Assembly (NCBI GenBank): GCA_023457935.1
Contig: JAEXBA010000008.1
Location: 1-64,000 of the forward strand
Source: Bacteroidota bacterium
GTDB taxonomy: Bacteria; Bacteroidota; Bacteroidia; Flavobacteriales; Weeksellaceae
DNA: 64,000 nt
Direction of reading: 5' to 3'
The notes beneath the pieces are model-generated. The model had not been told where the DNA came from. It searched no databases and saw only the letters and a list, made by a program, of their open reading frames with translations. Made by a program: the position numbers and the translations under genes. Below are positions 41,698-50,980 of this stretch, in pieces (position 1 is the first letter of the stretch; the number at the start of each line of letters is the position of its first letter).

Positions 41698-44355
41698 ATG
41701 AAATACCTAAAACTCTCCGGTCTTGAACCTTTGGTGATCACGCCGGAATCCAACTTTATCAATGTTGGTGAAAGAACCAACGTTGCAGGATCCAAAAAAT
41801 TCCTCCGTTTAATAAAAGAAGAAAAATTTTCTGAAGCGCTTGATATTGCGCGGCATCAGGTTGAAGGCGGCGCTCAGATTCTCGATGTTAATTTTGATGA
41901 CGGTTTGCTGGACGGAAAATACTGCATGGTAAAATTCCTCAATCTGATTGCTTCAGAACCGGATATTGCAAGGATTCCGATTATGATTGATTCCTCCAAA
42001 TGGGAAATTCTGGAAGCCGGACTTCAGGTTGTTCAGGGAAAATGTGTGGTAAACTCCATCAGTTTGAAAGAAGGCGAAGAAGAGTTTATTCAACACGCAA
42101 AAATCATCAAACGTTACGGCGCAGCTGCAATTGTGATGGCTTTTGATGAGGTTGGACAAGCCGATAATCTGGAAAGAAGAATTGAAATCGCGAAACGTTC
42201 TTACGATATTCTGGTGAATAAAGTCGGTTTTCCTTCGGAAGATATTATTTTCGATCTGAATATTTTTCCCGTTGCAACCGGAATGGAAGAACACCGCAGA
42301 AATGCCCTCGATTTCATCGAAGGAACAAAATGGGTTCGCGAAAATCTGCCGAATGTTTCGGTTTCCGGTGGTGTTTCCAATGTTTCTTTTTCGTTCCGTG
42401 GCAATGATTCTGTGCGTGAAGCGATGCATTCCGTTTTTCTGTATCACGCCATCAAAGCCGGAATGAATATGGGAATTGTAAATCCGGCCATGCTCGAAGT
42501 GTACGACGAAATTCCGAAAGATTTACTGGAACTGGTGGAAGATGTGATGCTTGATCGGCGCGATGATGCAACTGAACGTCTTCTGGATTATTCTGAAAAA
42601 CATAAATCCGTCAAAAAAGAAATTGTTGAAGAACTTGAATGGCGCAAAAATCCTTTGCTGGACAGAATTACACACGCCTTGGTAAAAGGAATCGACCGTT
42701 TTATTGAGGAAGATGTTGAAGAAGCCAGAACAACTGTGAACCGTCCGTTAGAGGTTATTGAAGGACATTTAATGACCGGAATGGGCGTTGTCGGCGATCT
42801 TTTTGGAAGTGGAAAAATGTTTCTTCCGCAGGTGGTGAAATCGGCGAGAGTAATGAAAAAAGCTGTTGCGTATCTGCAGCCGTTTATTGAAGCTGAGAAA
42901 GATTCCACCCAAAAATCCAACGGGAGAATTCTGATGGCAACGGTAAAAGGCGATGTTCACGATATCGGAAAAAATATTGTGAGTGTGGTTTTGGGCTGCA
43001 ACAATTACGAAATTGTGGATTTGGGAGTGATGGTTCCGGCTGAAAAAATTATTCAGGCCGCGATTGATGAAAATGTGGATGTCATCGGTTTAAGCGGTTT
43101 AATTACGCCGAGTCTGGATGAAATGGTTCACATTGCCGACGAACTTCAGCGTAAAAATCTGGATTTTCCTTTGATGATTGGCGGCGCAACCACTTCAAAA
43201 GCACACACTGCAGTTAAAATTGATCCGAAATACCGAAATTCTGTCGTTCACGTAAATGATGCTTCAAGAGCGGTTGGTGTCGTAAGTTCTTTACTGAGTG
43301 GAAAAAAAGTGGAATTCAAGACTAATCTGAAAACTGAATATGCCGATTTCCGTGAGAAATTTCTGAACCGACAAACTGAAAAAGAATACGTTTCCATTCA
43401 GGAAGCGCGTGAAAATAAATTCAGAATCGACTGGCAGAACGAAGAAATATTCAAACCGAATTTTTTAGGCGTGAAGGTTATTGAAGACCAGAATCTCGAA
43501 GATTTACTGCCTTTTATCGATTGGTCGCCGTTTTTCAGAAGCTGGGATCTGCACGGAAAATTTCCTAAAATTCTGGAAGATGAATTGGTTGGAGAACACG
43601 CAAAAGAACTCTACGACGATGCGCAGAAAATGCTGCAGAAACTTATCAGCGAGAAACTGTTGACTGCAAAAGCGGTGTTTGGAATTTTCCCTGCAAACGC
43701 TGATGAAAACGATGATATTCTCGTGAAAAATGAAGTGGGAGAAACGGTTAAGTTTCATACTCTTCGTCAACAGCTGAAAAAATCGGAAGGAAAGGAATAT
43801 TTGTCACTTTCGGATTTTATCGCTCCGGAAAACTCAGGAAAGGAAGATTATATCGGAAGTTTCTGCGTTACCGCCGGTTTCGGAACCGAAGAGCTCGCGA
43901 AAAAATATTACGATGAACACGATGATTATTCAGCAATTATGGTGAAAGCACTTGCAGACCGTTGTGCAGAAGCGTATGCTGAATTTCTTCATCATAAAAT
44001 CCGGACTGATTTCTGGGGTTATGCTTCGGATGAAAATCTTAAAAATGATGATTTGATTGCGGAAAAATATTTGGGAATCCGTCCCGCTCCAGGTTATCCT
44101 GCATGTCCCGATCATCTTGAAAAACAAACTATCTGGAAATTACTGAACGTCAAAGAAAATATTGGAGTGGAACTCACCGAAAGTCTGGCTATGTTTCCGA
44201 CCGCTTCTGTTTCCGGTTATTATTTTGCCAATCCGAAAGCCAAATATTTCGGCGTCGGCAAAATCACCGACGACCAACTTCAGGATTACGCCAACCGCAA
44301 AAATGTTGATGTAGAATTTGCCAGAAAATGGCTTTCTCCAAACTTAGCCGATTAA
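41698..44355 (+). CDS. metH: Methionine synthase, cobalamin-dependent (MetH C-terminal part)
   Basis: An 885-residue protein carrying the methyltetrahydrofolate, cobalamin and activation domains of MetH. NVGERTNVAGSKKF and GGAQILDVNFDDG (pterin-binding barrel) come first, then the B12 motif GDVHDIGKNIV around residue 420, VIGLSGLITPS, GGATTSKAH, and the AdoMet activation domain with RPAPGYPACPDHLEK and FPTASVSGYYFANP. The homocysteine module is the separate gene at 39519. Methyl donor supply comes from metF, which follows. The enzyme needs cobalamin. Confidence 0.95.
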   Translation: MKYLKLSGLEPLVITPESNFINVGERTNVAGSKKFLRLIKEEKFSEALDIARHQVEGGAQILDVNFDDGLLDGKYCMVKFLNLIASEPDIARIPIMIDSSKWEILEAGLQVVQGKCVVNSISLKEGEEEFIQHAKIIKRYGAAAIVMAFDEVGQADNLERRIEIAKRSYDILVNKVGFPSEDIIFDLNIFPVATGMEEHRRNALDFIEGTKWVRENLPNVSVSGGVSNVSFSFRGNDSVREAMHSVFLYHAIKAGMNMGIVNPAMLEVYDEIPKDLLELVEDVMLDRRDDATERLLDYSEKHKSVKKEIVEELEWRKNPLLDRITHALVKGIDRFIEEDVEEARTTVNRPLEVIEGHLMTGMGVVGDLFGSGKMFLPQVVKSARVMKKAVAYLQPFIEAEKDSTQKSNGRILMATVKGDVHDIGKNIVSVVLGCNNYEIVDLGVMVPAEKIIQAAIDENVDVIGLSGLITPSLDEMVHIADELQRKNLDFPLMIGGATTSKAHTAVKIDPKYRNSVVHVNDASRAVGVVSSLLSGKKVEFKTNLKTEYADFREKFLNRQTEKEYVSIQEARENKFRIDWQNEEIFKPNFLGVKVIEDQNLEDLLPFIDWSPFFRSWDLHGKFPKILEDELVGEHAKELYDDAQKMLQKLISEKLLTAKAVFGIFPANADENDDILVKNEVGETVKFHTLRQQLKKSEGKEYLSLSDFIAPENSGKEDYIGSFCVTAGFGTEELAKKYYDEHDDYSAIMVKALADRCAEAYAEFLHHKIRTDFWGYASDENLKNDDLIAEKYLGIRPAPGYPACPDHLEKQTIWKLLNVKENIGVELTESLAMFPTASVSGYYFANPKAKYFGVGKITDDQLQDYANRKNVDVEFARKWLSPNLAD

Positions 44356-44403
44356 TAAAACTATAATCTGAAATCTGATGTCTGAAATCTGACATCTCAT
44401 TAT
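44356..44403. repeat. Short direct repeats between metH and metF
   Basis: The spacer consists of related words (AATCTGAAATCTGATG, TCTGAAATCTGACATCTCAT). It belongs to the low-complexity intergenic repeats also seen near 704 and 17640. It has no coding or terminator signal. Confidence 0.5.
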
Positions 44404-44406
44404 AAA

Positions 44407-45363
44407 ATGAAAATCACTGATCACATAAAAAACGCCAACGGCAAAGCTTTGTTTTCGCTCGAAGTAATTCCGCCCACAAAAGGAACCGGAATTGAAGATT
44501 TATATAAAAACATTGATCCTTTGATGGAGTTCAAGCCGCCGTTTATTGATGTGACGACTTCGCGCGAAGAATACGTTTACATCGAAAAAGGAAACGGTTT
44601 GATGGAAAGAAAAATCACAAGAATGCGTCCCGGAACTTTAGGAATTTGTGCTTCCATTCAGCATAAATACGATGTTGATACCGTTCCTCACGTTTTGTGC
44701 GGAGGTTTTTCAAAGGAAGAAACCGAATATCTTCTGGTCGACTGTCTTTATCTCGGAATTGATAATGTGATGGCGCTTCGCGGTGATGCGATGAAAGGTC
44801 AGAACCAATTTGTGCCAACTGAAGGCGGACATCATTTTGCTGTTGATTTGGTAGAACATATAAATGATATCGGACGCGGAAAATATTTAACCGATGAAAA
44901 GCGCTGTGATGAGGACAATAAATTCTGCATTGGTGTTGCCGGTTATCCTGAAAAGCATATTGAAGCACCTTCCATGAAGTACGATCTGCAGAAACTGAAA
45001 GCAAAAGTAGAAGCCGGAGCGGATTATGTGGTAACGCAAATGTTTTTTGACAACAAAAAATTCTTTGAATTCGTTAAAGAAGCAAGAAACGCAGGAATTG
45101 ATGTTCCGATTATTCCGGGTATCAAGCCGATTGCCACAAAAGGCCATCTTTCAATGCTGCCGAAAACGTTTAAAATTGATTTGCCCGAAGAGCTGATTTC
45201 CGAAATTACAAAAGCAAAAGACAATGCCGCAGTAAAACAGATTGGTGTAGAATGGGCGATACAGCAGTGTAAGGAACTTCTGGATTTCGGTGTTCCGGTG
45301 CTGCATTTTTACTCGATGGGGAAAAGCGATAATATTAAGAAAGTTGCAGCTGAACTTTTTTGA
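44407..45363 (+). CDS. metF: Methylenetetrahydrofolate reductase
   Basis: It reduces 5,10-methylene- to 5-methyltetrahydrofolate, the methyl source for MetH. The 318-residue protein has the family pattern FSLEVIPPTKGTGIEDL (the usual F-E-x-x-P), DVTTSRE, VPHVLCGG, LGIDNVMALRGDAMKG, GVAGYPEKH, GADYVVTQMFFDNKKF and PIIPGIKPI. It is the last gene of the SAM-controlled methionine operon; a weak hairpin follows the stop. Confidence 0.95.
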   Translation: MKITDHIKNANGKALFSLEVIPPTKGTGIEDLYKNIDPLMEFKPPFIDVTTSREEYVYIEKGNGLMERKITRMRPGTLGICASIQHKYDVDTVPHVLCGGFSKEETEYLLVDCLYLGIDNVMALRGDAMKGQNQFVPTEGGHHFAVDLVEHINDIGRGKYLTDEKRCDEDNKFCIGVAGYPEKHIEAPSMKYDLQKLKAKVEAGADYVVTQMFFDNKKFFEFVKEARNAGIDVPIIPGIKPIATKGHLSMLPKTFKIDLPEELISEITKAKDNAAVKQIGVEWAIQQCKELLDFGVPVLHFYSMGKSDNIKKVAAELF

Positions 45364-45370
45364 TAATGTG

Positions 45371-45397
45371 GACTTTCGGTAGAAAAAGTCAGTTTTT
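45371..45397 (+). terminator. Possible weak terminator after metF
   Basis: GACTTT and AAAGTC pair around an 8-base loop, followed by AGTTTTTA, seven bases after the metF stop. The stem is short. Confidence 0.45.
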
Positions 45398-45408
45398 AAT
45401 AAATATAT

Positions 45409-46074
45409 TTATAACTGATCAAGGAAAATACTCAGACGCTTCACATCAGCTTTTTCGGTAAATTTCAAAGAGTTTTTCTTCAGGTATTTGCTTATTTCAG
45501 TTTTTTTGTCGGGAAACAGTTCAATAAGCTTTTTCTTGTTTTTCGGAAACTCACTGAAGATATTGTCCTTTCTGATATAGAAACTGTCCGGAAGATTGAT
45601 GAATTTCGCCGGTTTTACATTTACATATCCGTTTTTTGGCGGTTCATATTCGTGAAATTTGCTCGCAACTTTTCTGTAAGTCTGAATATTTTTTCCTTCA
45701 TGAACATTAAAATAATAGTAATTTCCGATAAGCTCTATCTTATCGTTAAATTCCTTGAACTCAACACTTTGATACTGATTTATTTTTGGAAGAATCATGA
45801 TGTTTCCGTTTCTCAGGAATTCAAACCGGTCATTAAAGCGGTCATAGCGCATCATGATCTGTTCAGGATTTCCGGCAATATTTGCAGGGTGAAAATCTTT
45901 CCGCAGGTAAGGTGTTCCCTCAATGTGGGCGTTTCCGTCTTTCAGCACAGATTTAAAAAACTGATCCGCCAGTATCTTATCGCCTGTATAGTTTCCTGTG
46001 GATGATATATCGGGTGTCTGGCTAAAAGCCAGAAAACTGAAAATAGCAAAACTGAATGTCAAAAATTTCTTCAT
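45409..46074 (-). CDS. Secreted protein of unknown function
   Basis: A 221-residue protein not recognised. It starts with a signal peptide (MKKFLTFSFAIFSFLAFS). The mature part carries repeated Tyr/Phe/Asn-rich strands (GNPEQIMMRYDRFNDRFEFL, shortened) and a Lys-rich C-terminal helix set (FPKNKKKLIELFPDKKTEISKYL, shortened). It looks like a secreted or periplasmic protein. It is downstream of the GNAT-fold gene on the minus strand, 33 bases apart, and convergent with metF. Confidence 0.75.
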   Translation of the reverse strand: MKKFLTFSFAIFSFLAFSQTPDISSTGNYTGDKILADQFFKSVLKDGNAHIEGTPYLRKDFHPANIAGNPEQIMMRYDRFNDRFEFLRNGNIMILPKINQYQSVEFKEFNDKIELIGNYYYFNVHEGKNIQTYRKVASKFHEYEPPKNGYVNVKPAKFINLPDSFYIRKDNIFSEFPKNKKKLIELFPDKKTEISKYLKKNSLKFTEKADVKRLSIFLDQL

Positions 46075-46107
46075 CGGATTTTTCTTAAAATGATAATTAA
46101 TTTGAAA

Positions 46108-47262
46108 TCAGAGTATTGGATGTCTCTCAAACTCTTTATTCCTGTCAAATAAATAACGGTAAGTTGACAGTTTTCTTGTAACTGTAGTATCCAGATTTTC
46201 AGCAATTTTCATCATTTTCGGATTGAAATCACCAATCCACTGGAGTTCGGTTACCTGAAAATCGGTATGTTTCCGCAGATGTTTTGTTCCTTCCCAAATC
46301 ATGAATCCGTCGATTCCGGTTCTTTGCCATTCCGGGACAACGCCGAAAACAATCCCGACCATTTTGGTATTTTTTCTGAACTTTTTCACCCACAGAAACT
46401 TCAGTTTTTGCAAAAGACCAAATTTTCCATCCAGATATTTAAACCACTGGTTCAGATCCGGAATGTTAATCCACATGGCAATCGGTTTGTCATGTTCATA
46501 TACGAACCATGAAATATGCTCGTTAATCACAGGTTTCATGCTTTTGAACATCTTCAGCGTTTTGGCATATTCCATTTCCTTTCCGCCGCCATGGCTTGCC
46601 CAGGCTTTGTTGTAAATTTCAGTAAAATCTTTTGCAAACTTTTCCAGCTGATTTTTTTTCATCGGTTTGGCAGTAATTGCAGGATTCTTGGAATGCTTTG
46701 AATGCATCACCGTGAAAACGCGTGACACATCACCGTGTACAGGACGTGTATAACAGAGTTGGTTGAAATAAATCTGGAAGCCGTAATTTTCAAAAAGATC
46801 TTTATAATAGGGCAGATTGTAGTTCATGCCGTACAGCGGTTCATCGTATCCTTCAGTTACAATTCCCCAAAACTTATCGCGTTCACCAAAGTTGATGGAA
46901 CCGTCCATGGCTTCCATTCCTCTTTCCTGAAGCCAGTTCCTGCAGAAATCAAAAATAAAATTGGCAGTTTCCTGATCGTTGATACAGTCGAAAAAACCAA
47001 TGCCGCCGGTGGGCTGTTCCATTTTATACCTTCTGTTCACAAAAACAGCAACTTTTCCGACGGTCTTGCCGCTGGAGTCTTCAAAAATATACCGTTCGCA
47101 TTCACCGTTTTTAAAATTCTTGTTTTTTGAAGCATCAAAAACAGCTTCAATATCCTTGTCCAGAGGCCGGATATAGTTTCTGTCGTTTTTATAAAGTCTT
47201 GCCGGAAATTCAAGAAATTCCTTTCCTGTTGCGGCATCATCAACTTTTATTTTCTTCAGCAT
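46108..47262 (-). CDS. GNAT-fold protein of unknown substrate
   Basis: A 384-residue protein of a Bacteroidota family that I recall as GNAT-like. It carries PARLYKNDRNYIRPLDKDIEA at the start (shortened), GRVAA-like GKVAVFVNRRY, GFFDCINDQETANFIFDF, then GSINFGERDKFWG and MNYNLPYYKDLFENYGF, and a second acetyltransferase-like half containing VFGVVPEWQRTGIDGFMIWE. The last part resembles the acetyl-CoA loop region. Its substrate is unknown. It overlaps the upstream small membrane gene by 23 bases. Confidence 0.75.
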   Translation of the reverse strand: MLKKIKVDDAATGKEFLEFPARLYKNDRNYIRPLDKDIEAVFDASKNKNFKNGECERYIFEDSSGKTVGKVAVFVNRRYKMEQPTGGIGFFDCINDQETANFIFDFCRNWLQERGMEAMDGSINFGERDKFWGIVTEGYDEPLYGMNYNLPYYKDLFENYGFQIYFNQLCYTRPVHGDVSRVFTVMHSKHSKNPAITAKPMKKNQLEKFAKDFTEIYNKAWASHGGGKEMEYAKTLKMFKSMKPVINEHISWFVYEHDKPIAMWINIPDLNQWFKYLDGKFGLLQKLKFLWVKKFRKNTKMVGIVFGVVPEWQRTGIDGFMIWEGTKHLRKHTDFQVTELQWIGDFNPKMMKIAENLDTTVTRKLSTYRYLFDRNKEFERHPIL

Positions 47263-47464
47263 TTTTCTTTTTTCTCAATTTTTTTTGGGGACTTAACCAG
47301 GACAGCAGGCAAAAAACTGCGCTGAACAGGAGCGACTGTATGGTAGCAAGTCTTACGCTTTCTTCCAGCGGCATTTTCTCACTGAAATATTTGAAGCCAA
47401 ATACTAGCACAAAGCATATTAGAAAGATGAGGGCAAACTGCCTGATGATGATTTTTCTGTCCAT
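47240..47464 (-). CDS. Small two-helix membrane protein
   Basis: A 74-residue protein with two membrane helices (residues ~7-27 and 40-57) and a basic C-terminal tail (KKLRKKKNAEENK). It is not recognised from a family. It starts at 47464 and overlaps the start of the GNAT-fold gene by 23 bases, which makes translational coupling likely. It is divergent from folE. Confidence 0.65.
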   Translation of the reverse strand: MDRKIIIRQFALIFLICFVLVFGFKYFSEKMPLEESVRLATIQSLLFSAVFCLLSWLSPQKKLRKKKNAEENKS

Positions 47465-47539
47465 GTTAATTCTGAAACTAAGATAGTATTCCTGCAGTTT
47501 CTTTACAAATCAGAAAGTCGAAATCTTTGTAAAATTGCT

Positions 47540-47547
47540 TATTTTTG
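47540..47547 (+). promoter_or_regulatory. -7 box for folE
   Basis: TATTTTTG matches TAnnTTTG and ends 17 bases before the ATG at 47565. It overlaps an earlier in-frame start at 47535, so 47565 is the likely start. No clear -33 element is seen. Confidence 0.5.
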
Positions 47548-47564
47548 CAGTTACACAGATTATT

Positions 47565-48230
47565 ATGGACAATTTTGCCGATAACGACGACGATATTTTC
47601 ACAGGTAAGGAACATACCCCGATTCGCCCTGACGCTTTTCAGATGAAACCCGATGAAAAAATTCAGAAAATTGAAGGTCTTTTTGCAGAGATTATGCATA
47701 CTTTGGGACTGGATATGACGGATGATTCGCTGAAGGATTCACCAAAGCGCGTTGCGAAAATGTATGTGAACGAAATTTTTGGCGGACTGCTGCCGGAAAA
47801 CAAACCCGGAATTTCCACGTTCTCCAATAAGTATAAATACCGCCAGATGCTGGTGGAAAAAGATATTACGGTGTATTCTTTCTGTGAGCATCATTTTCTG
47901 CCGATTATTGGAAAAGCGCATGTTGCCTATATTTCAAACGGTGAAGTGATTGGGCTTTCAAAAATCAACAGGATTGTGGATTATTACGCGAAAAGGCCTC
48001 AAGTTCAGGAACGGTTGACGATGCAGATTGTGGATGCACTGAAAGAAGCGCTCGGAACGAAAGATGTTGCCTGTATCATCGATGCAAAACACCTTTGTGT
48101 AAACTGCCGCGGAATTAAAGATACAGCAAGCTCAACCATTACAGCAGAATTAAGCGGAATTTTCAGAACCAATCCGATTACGCGTCAGGAATTCCTTCAT
48201 TATGTAGGAAGCCACGCAAAGTTCGATTAG
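47565..48230 (+). CDS. folE: GTP cyclohydrolase I
   Basis: It opens the pterin ring of GTP in the first step of folate synthesis. The 221-residue protein shows the zinc and active-site set: FCEHHFLPIIGKAHVAYI (Cys and His ligands), GLSKINRIVDYYAKRPQVQERLT (shortened) and CVNCRGIKDTASST with the third ligand. About 40 acidic residues precede the fold. It is divergent from the small membrane gene, and cysS follows 56 bases after the stop. Folate from this pathway feeds MetF/MetH. Confidence 0.96.
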   Translation: MDNFADNDDDIFTGKEHTPIRPDAFQMKPDEKIQKIEGLFAEIMHTLGLDMTDDSLKDSPKRVAKMYVNEIFGGLLPENKPGISTFSNKYKYRQMLVEKDITVYSFCEHHFLPIIGKAHVAYISNGEVIGLSKINRIVDYYAKRPQVQERLTMQIVDALKEALGTKDVACIIDAKHLCVNCRGIKDTASSTITAELSGIFRTNPITRQEFLHYVGSHAKFD

Positions 48231-48286
48231 ATTCACAAATATTGTAATCATCAGAAATCGTCTGCTTCAAACTAGAAATTTAAACG

Positions 48287-49747
48287 ATGAATCTTAAAAT
48301 ATACAACTCGCTTTCCGGCGAAAAAGAAGAATTCAAACCCATTCTGGAGAACAATGTCGGGATGTATGTCTGCGGGCCAACGGTTTACAGTAATGTTCAT
48401 TTGGGCAATGTAAGGACATTCATGTCTTTCGATTTTATCTACCGCACACTGGTTTTTCTGGGCTATAAAGTTCGTTACGTGAGAAATATAACCGACGCCG
48501 GGCATTTAACTGATGACGGAGATGTGAACAATGACCGTTTTGTGAAGCAGTCGCGTCTGGAAAAACTGGAGCCCATGGAAATTGTACAGAAATACACAGT
48601 GGATTTCCACAAGGTTCTGGAAATGTTTAATCTTCTTCCTCCAACGATAGAACCTACGGCAACCGGCCATATTCTTGAACAGATTGAGCTTACACAGAAA
48701 CTCATAGACACAGGCTTTGCCTACGAGAGCAACGGCTCTGTTTATTTCGACGTGCTGGAATACAATAAGCGCGGTTTGAATTATGGCGAACTTTCCCGAA
48801 GAAATATTGAAGAGCTTTTCGCCAATACTCGTGATCTGGACGGACAGAATGAAAAGAAAAATCCACAGGATTTCGCATTGTGGAAAGCAGCTTCCCCTGC
48901 ACACATTATGCGCTGGAATTCTCCTTGGGGCGCAGGTTTTCCGGGATGGCATCTGGAATGTACAGCCATGTCAACTAAATATTTAGGTGAGAATTTTGAT
49001 ATTCACGGTGGCGGTATGGATCTTAAGTTTCCGCATCACGAATGTGAAGTTGCACAGGGAAAAGCCTGCAACGGAACTTCACCGGTAAACTACTGGATGC
49101 ACGCCAATATGCTGACGATGAACGGACAGCGGATGTCAAAATCTACCGGAAATTATATTTTGCCAATGCAGTTGGTGAACGGTGAAAATGATTTTTTTGA
49201 GAAACCTTTTCATCCTACGGTTGTAAGGTTCTGCTTTATGCAGGCGCATTACAGAAGTGTTCTGGATATTTCCAATGATGCAATGGTGGCTTCGGAAAAA
49301 GGTTATCAGCGGCTGATGGAAGCAATGAAAGTACTAGGAACTCTTGAAGCTAAGAATGAAACTTCATTCGCTTTGGCCGAATGGAAAACAAAATGTCTTG
49401 ATGCTCTTACGGATGATTTTAATTCCCCGATTCTGATTTCACATCTTTTTGAGGCCGTTAAAACTGTTTTTGCCATTAAAGACGGTAAAGAAACCATTTC
49501 TGCAGAGGATCTTAAAGATTTTTCCCAAACGCTGAACGGTTTTGTTTACGACGTTCTGGGATTACAGAATATTGAAGAAAATGGCGGTGAAAAGCTTGAT
49601 CAGACTCTGCAGGTTCTCATTGAACTCCGAAACCAGGCCAGAAAATCCAAAAATTTTGAACTTTCTGATCAGATTCGTGATAAACTGCTTGAACAGGGCA
49701 TAGAACTGAAAGACGGAAGGGAAGGAACCACCTACCAGATCAGTTAA
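48287..49747 (+). CDS. cysS: Cysteinyl-tRNA synthetase
   Basis: A class I synthetase that charges tRNA-Cys. The 486-residue length is normal. CGPTVYSNVHLGNVRTFMSFD contains the HIGH-like HLGN; the zinc ligands are in GWHLECTAM and FPHHECE; RMSKSTGN is the KMSKS loop. The C-terminal DALR-like part follows (IELRNQARKSKNFELSDQIRDKLLE, shortened). A bidirectional terminator follows directly after the stop. Confidence 0.97.
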   Translation: MNLKIYNSLSGEKEEFKPILENNVGMYVCGPTVYSNVHLGNVRTFMSFDFIYRTLVFLGYKVRYVRNITDAGHLTDDGDVNNDRFVKQSRLEKLEPMEIVQKYTVDFHKVLEMFNLLPPTIEPTATGHILEQIELTQKLIDTGFAYESNGSVYFDVLEYNKRGLNYGELSRRNIEELFANTRDLDGQNEKKNPQDFALWKAASPAHIMRWNSPWGAGFPGWHLECTAMSTKYLGENFDIHGGGMDLKFPHHECEVAQGKACNGTSPVNYWMHANMLTMNGQRMSKSTGNYILPMQLVNGENDFFEKPFHPTVVRFCFMQAHYRSVLDISNDAMVASEKGYQRLMEAMKVLGTLEAKNETSFALAEWKTKCLDALTDDFNSPILISHLFEAVKTVFAIKDGKETISAEDLKDFSQTLNGFVYDVLGLQNIEENGGEKLDQTLQVLIELRNQARKSKNFELSDQIRDKLLEQGIELKDGREGTTYQIS

Positions 49748-49752
49748 AAAGT

Positions 49753-49785
49753 AAAGCGGAATCTATTTGAGATTCCGCTTTTTAT
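49753..49785. terminator. Bidirectional terminator between cysS and a convergent gene
   Basis: AAAGCGGAATCT (49753-49764) pairs with AGATTCCGCTTT (49770-49781) with a five-base loop, and T runs follow on the plus strand and A runs precede. It lies between the cysS stop and the end of the convergent gene at 49786. Confidence 0.9.
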
Positions 49786-50838
49786 TTATTCGCTCTTCAG
49801 CAATTGATCAAGGAACTTCAGATCTGATGCTTTCACTTTCCGGATGTACAGTTCCAGAAAACGCACATTCTGGTCAAACATATTTTCTTCATTCGGATCG
49901 CCTTTAAATTCACGCGGAAATTCCTCAAGCAAAATCTCATTGGCTCTCTGCCAGTCCAGATCGTTGTGAAACAGCAGCCGCCATTTCTCTGAACTTTGGC
50001 TGTTCACCTGATATCCGTTCGCAGCGAAAACGACAGGTCCATTTACATCTTCTCTTACAAAAGGCACTTTTTCCTCATCAGCAATTCTGAACTTCTCCAT
50101 TTCAAAAGTTAGGTACTGCAGAACACGCTGACGCAATTCTTCATCGGTTTGCGGTTTAACGGCCTTTTTTCTCCATAGGTTCTTTTCTGCGCGGTAGATT
50201 TCGTCAAACTTTTCAAGGTCTGCTTTCTTTGTAAAACGGTAACGGTCGCCAAGATGGTTCTGCAGCGGTATTTCAATAATCTGGCTTTTGGGAATTTCAT
50301 TTTCTACACCAAAAAGAGGAATTTTTACAGCGTTTTCTTCAATTTCGTACTTGCCGAATGCAATGGTATCATAACCTACAGCGGTGAACTGCTGATCATC
50401 ATAAAAATACAGAGCGTAAACATTGTAGGTGTCTTCCCATCTGCCGGACAGTTTTTTCTCTGCCGGCTGTAGGATTGTGAAAACTGATGATGCCATTTTG
50501 AAAATCAGAAAATATCCGGTTATAAAAAGTGCGGAAACAGCAAGAATTGTCGGCAGTTTATGGTAAAACGGAATATTTGTCTCGTTCCAGTAATCCACAA
50601 TCTTTTTTGGAAGATTCTCAGACTGGTCGGTTATTTTTGTTCGCGTTCCACAGTTTTTGCATCGCATATAACCTTCTTTTTTGCGGCTCCACCAGTGCAG
50701 CGGAAGAAAAATACCCAGTACAAAACTGCTGCAGTAAATAATTAGCTGATGCTCTGTGTTCTGCTTGCAGTGCTCACATTTAATATCCCTGATCTGTGTG
50801 TCTAAAAGCTCCGTGTGACGGTTGCCGCCGTATATCAT
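49786..50838 (-). CDS. Zinc-ribbon membrane protein of unknown function
   Basis: A 350-residue protein I do not recognise. Residues 20-63 carry two CxxC pairs (CEHC and CKNC) separated by a hydrophobic stretch with IIYCSSFVLGIFLPLHWW, so a zinc ribbon interrupted by a membrane-like segment is likely. A membrane helix near 92-113 (LPTILAVSALFITGYFLIF) follows, then a soluble domain with a GRWEDTYNVYALYFYDD strand and a Lys/Glu-rich helical C-terminus. It is convergent with cysS. No partner gene suggests a role. Confidence 0.7.
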   Translation of the reverse strand: MIYGGNRHTELLDTQIRDIKCEHCKQNTEHQLIIYCSSFVLGIFLPLHWWSRKKEGYMRCKNCGTRTKITDQSENLPKKIVDYWNETNIPFYHKLPTILAVSALFITGYFLIFKMASSVFTILQPAEKKLSGRWEDTYNVYALYFYDDQQFTAVGYDTIAFGKYEIEENAVKIPLFGVENEIPKSQIIEIPLQNHLGDRYRFTKKADLEKFDEIYRAEKNLWRKKAVKPQTDEELRQRVLQYLTFEMEKFRIADEEKVPFVREDVNGPVVFAANGYQVNSQSSEKWRLLFHNDLDWQRANEILLEEFPREFKGDPNEENMFDQNVRFLELYIRKVKASDLKFLDQLLKSE

Positions 50839-50980
50839 AGTTTGTTTTTGCGTAAAAATACAGCTTTTCTTTTTTTTAGCTTTGATTTTAAATAGGCAAT
50901 AAATCCGAAGAGTGTTTTTGAATTGGTTTTTTGTGTAACTTAGTCATTCCCAAACACATTACAACCAAAAACTTTACAGT

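Noticed and set aside
47535..47564. Upstream start for folE
   Set aside because: It overlaps the -7 box and would add a hydrophobic piece not seen in GTP cyclohydrolase I.
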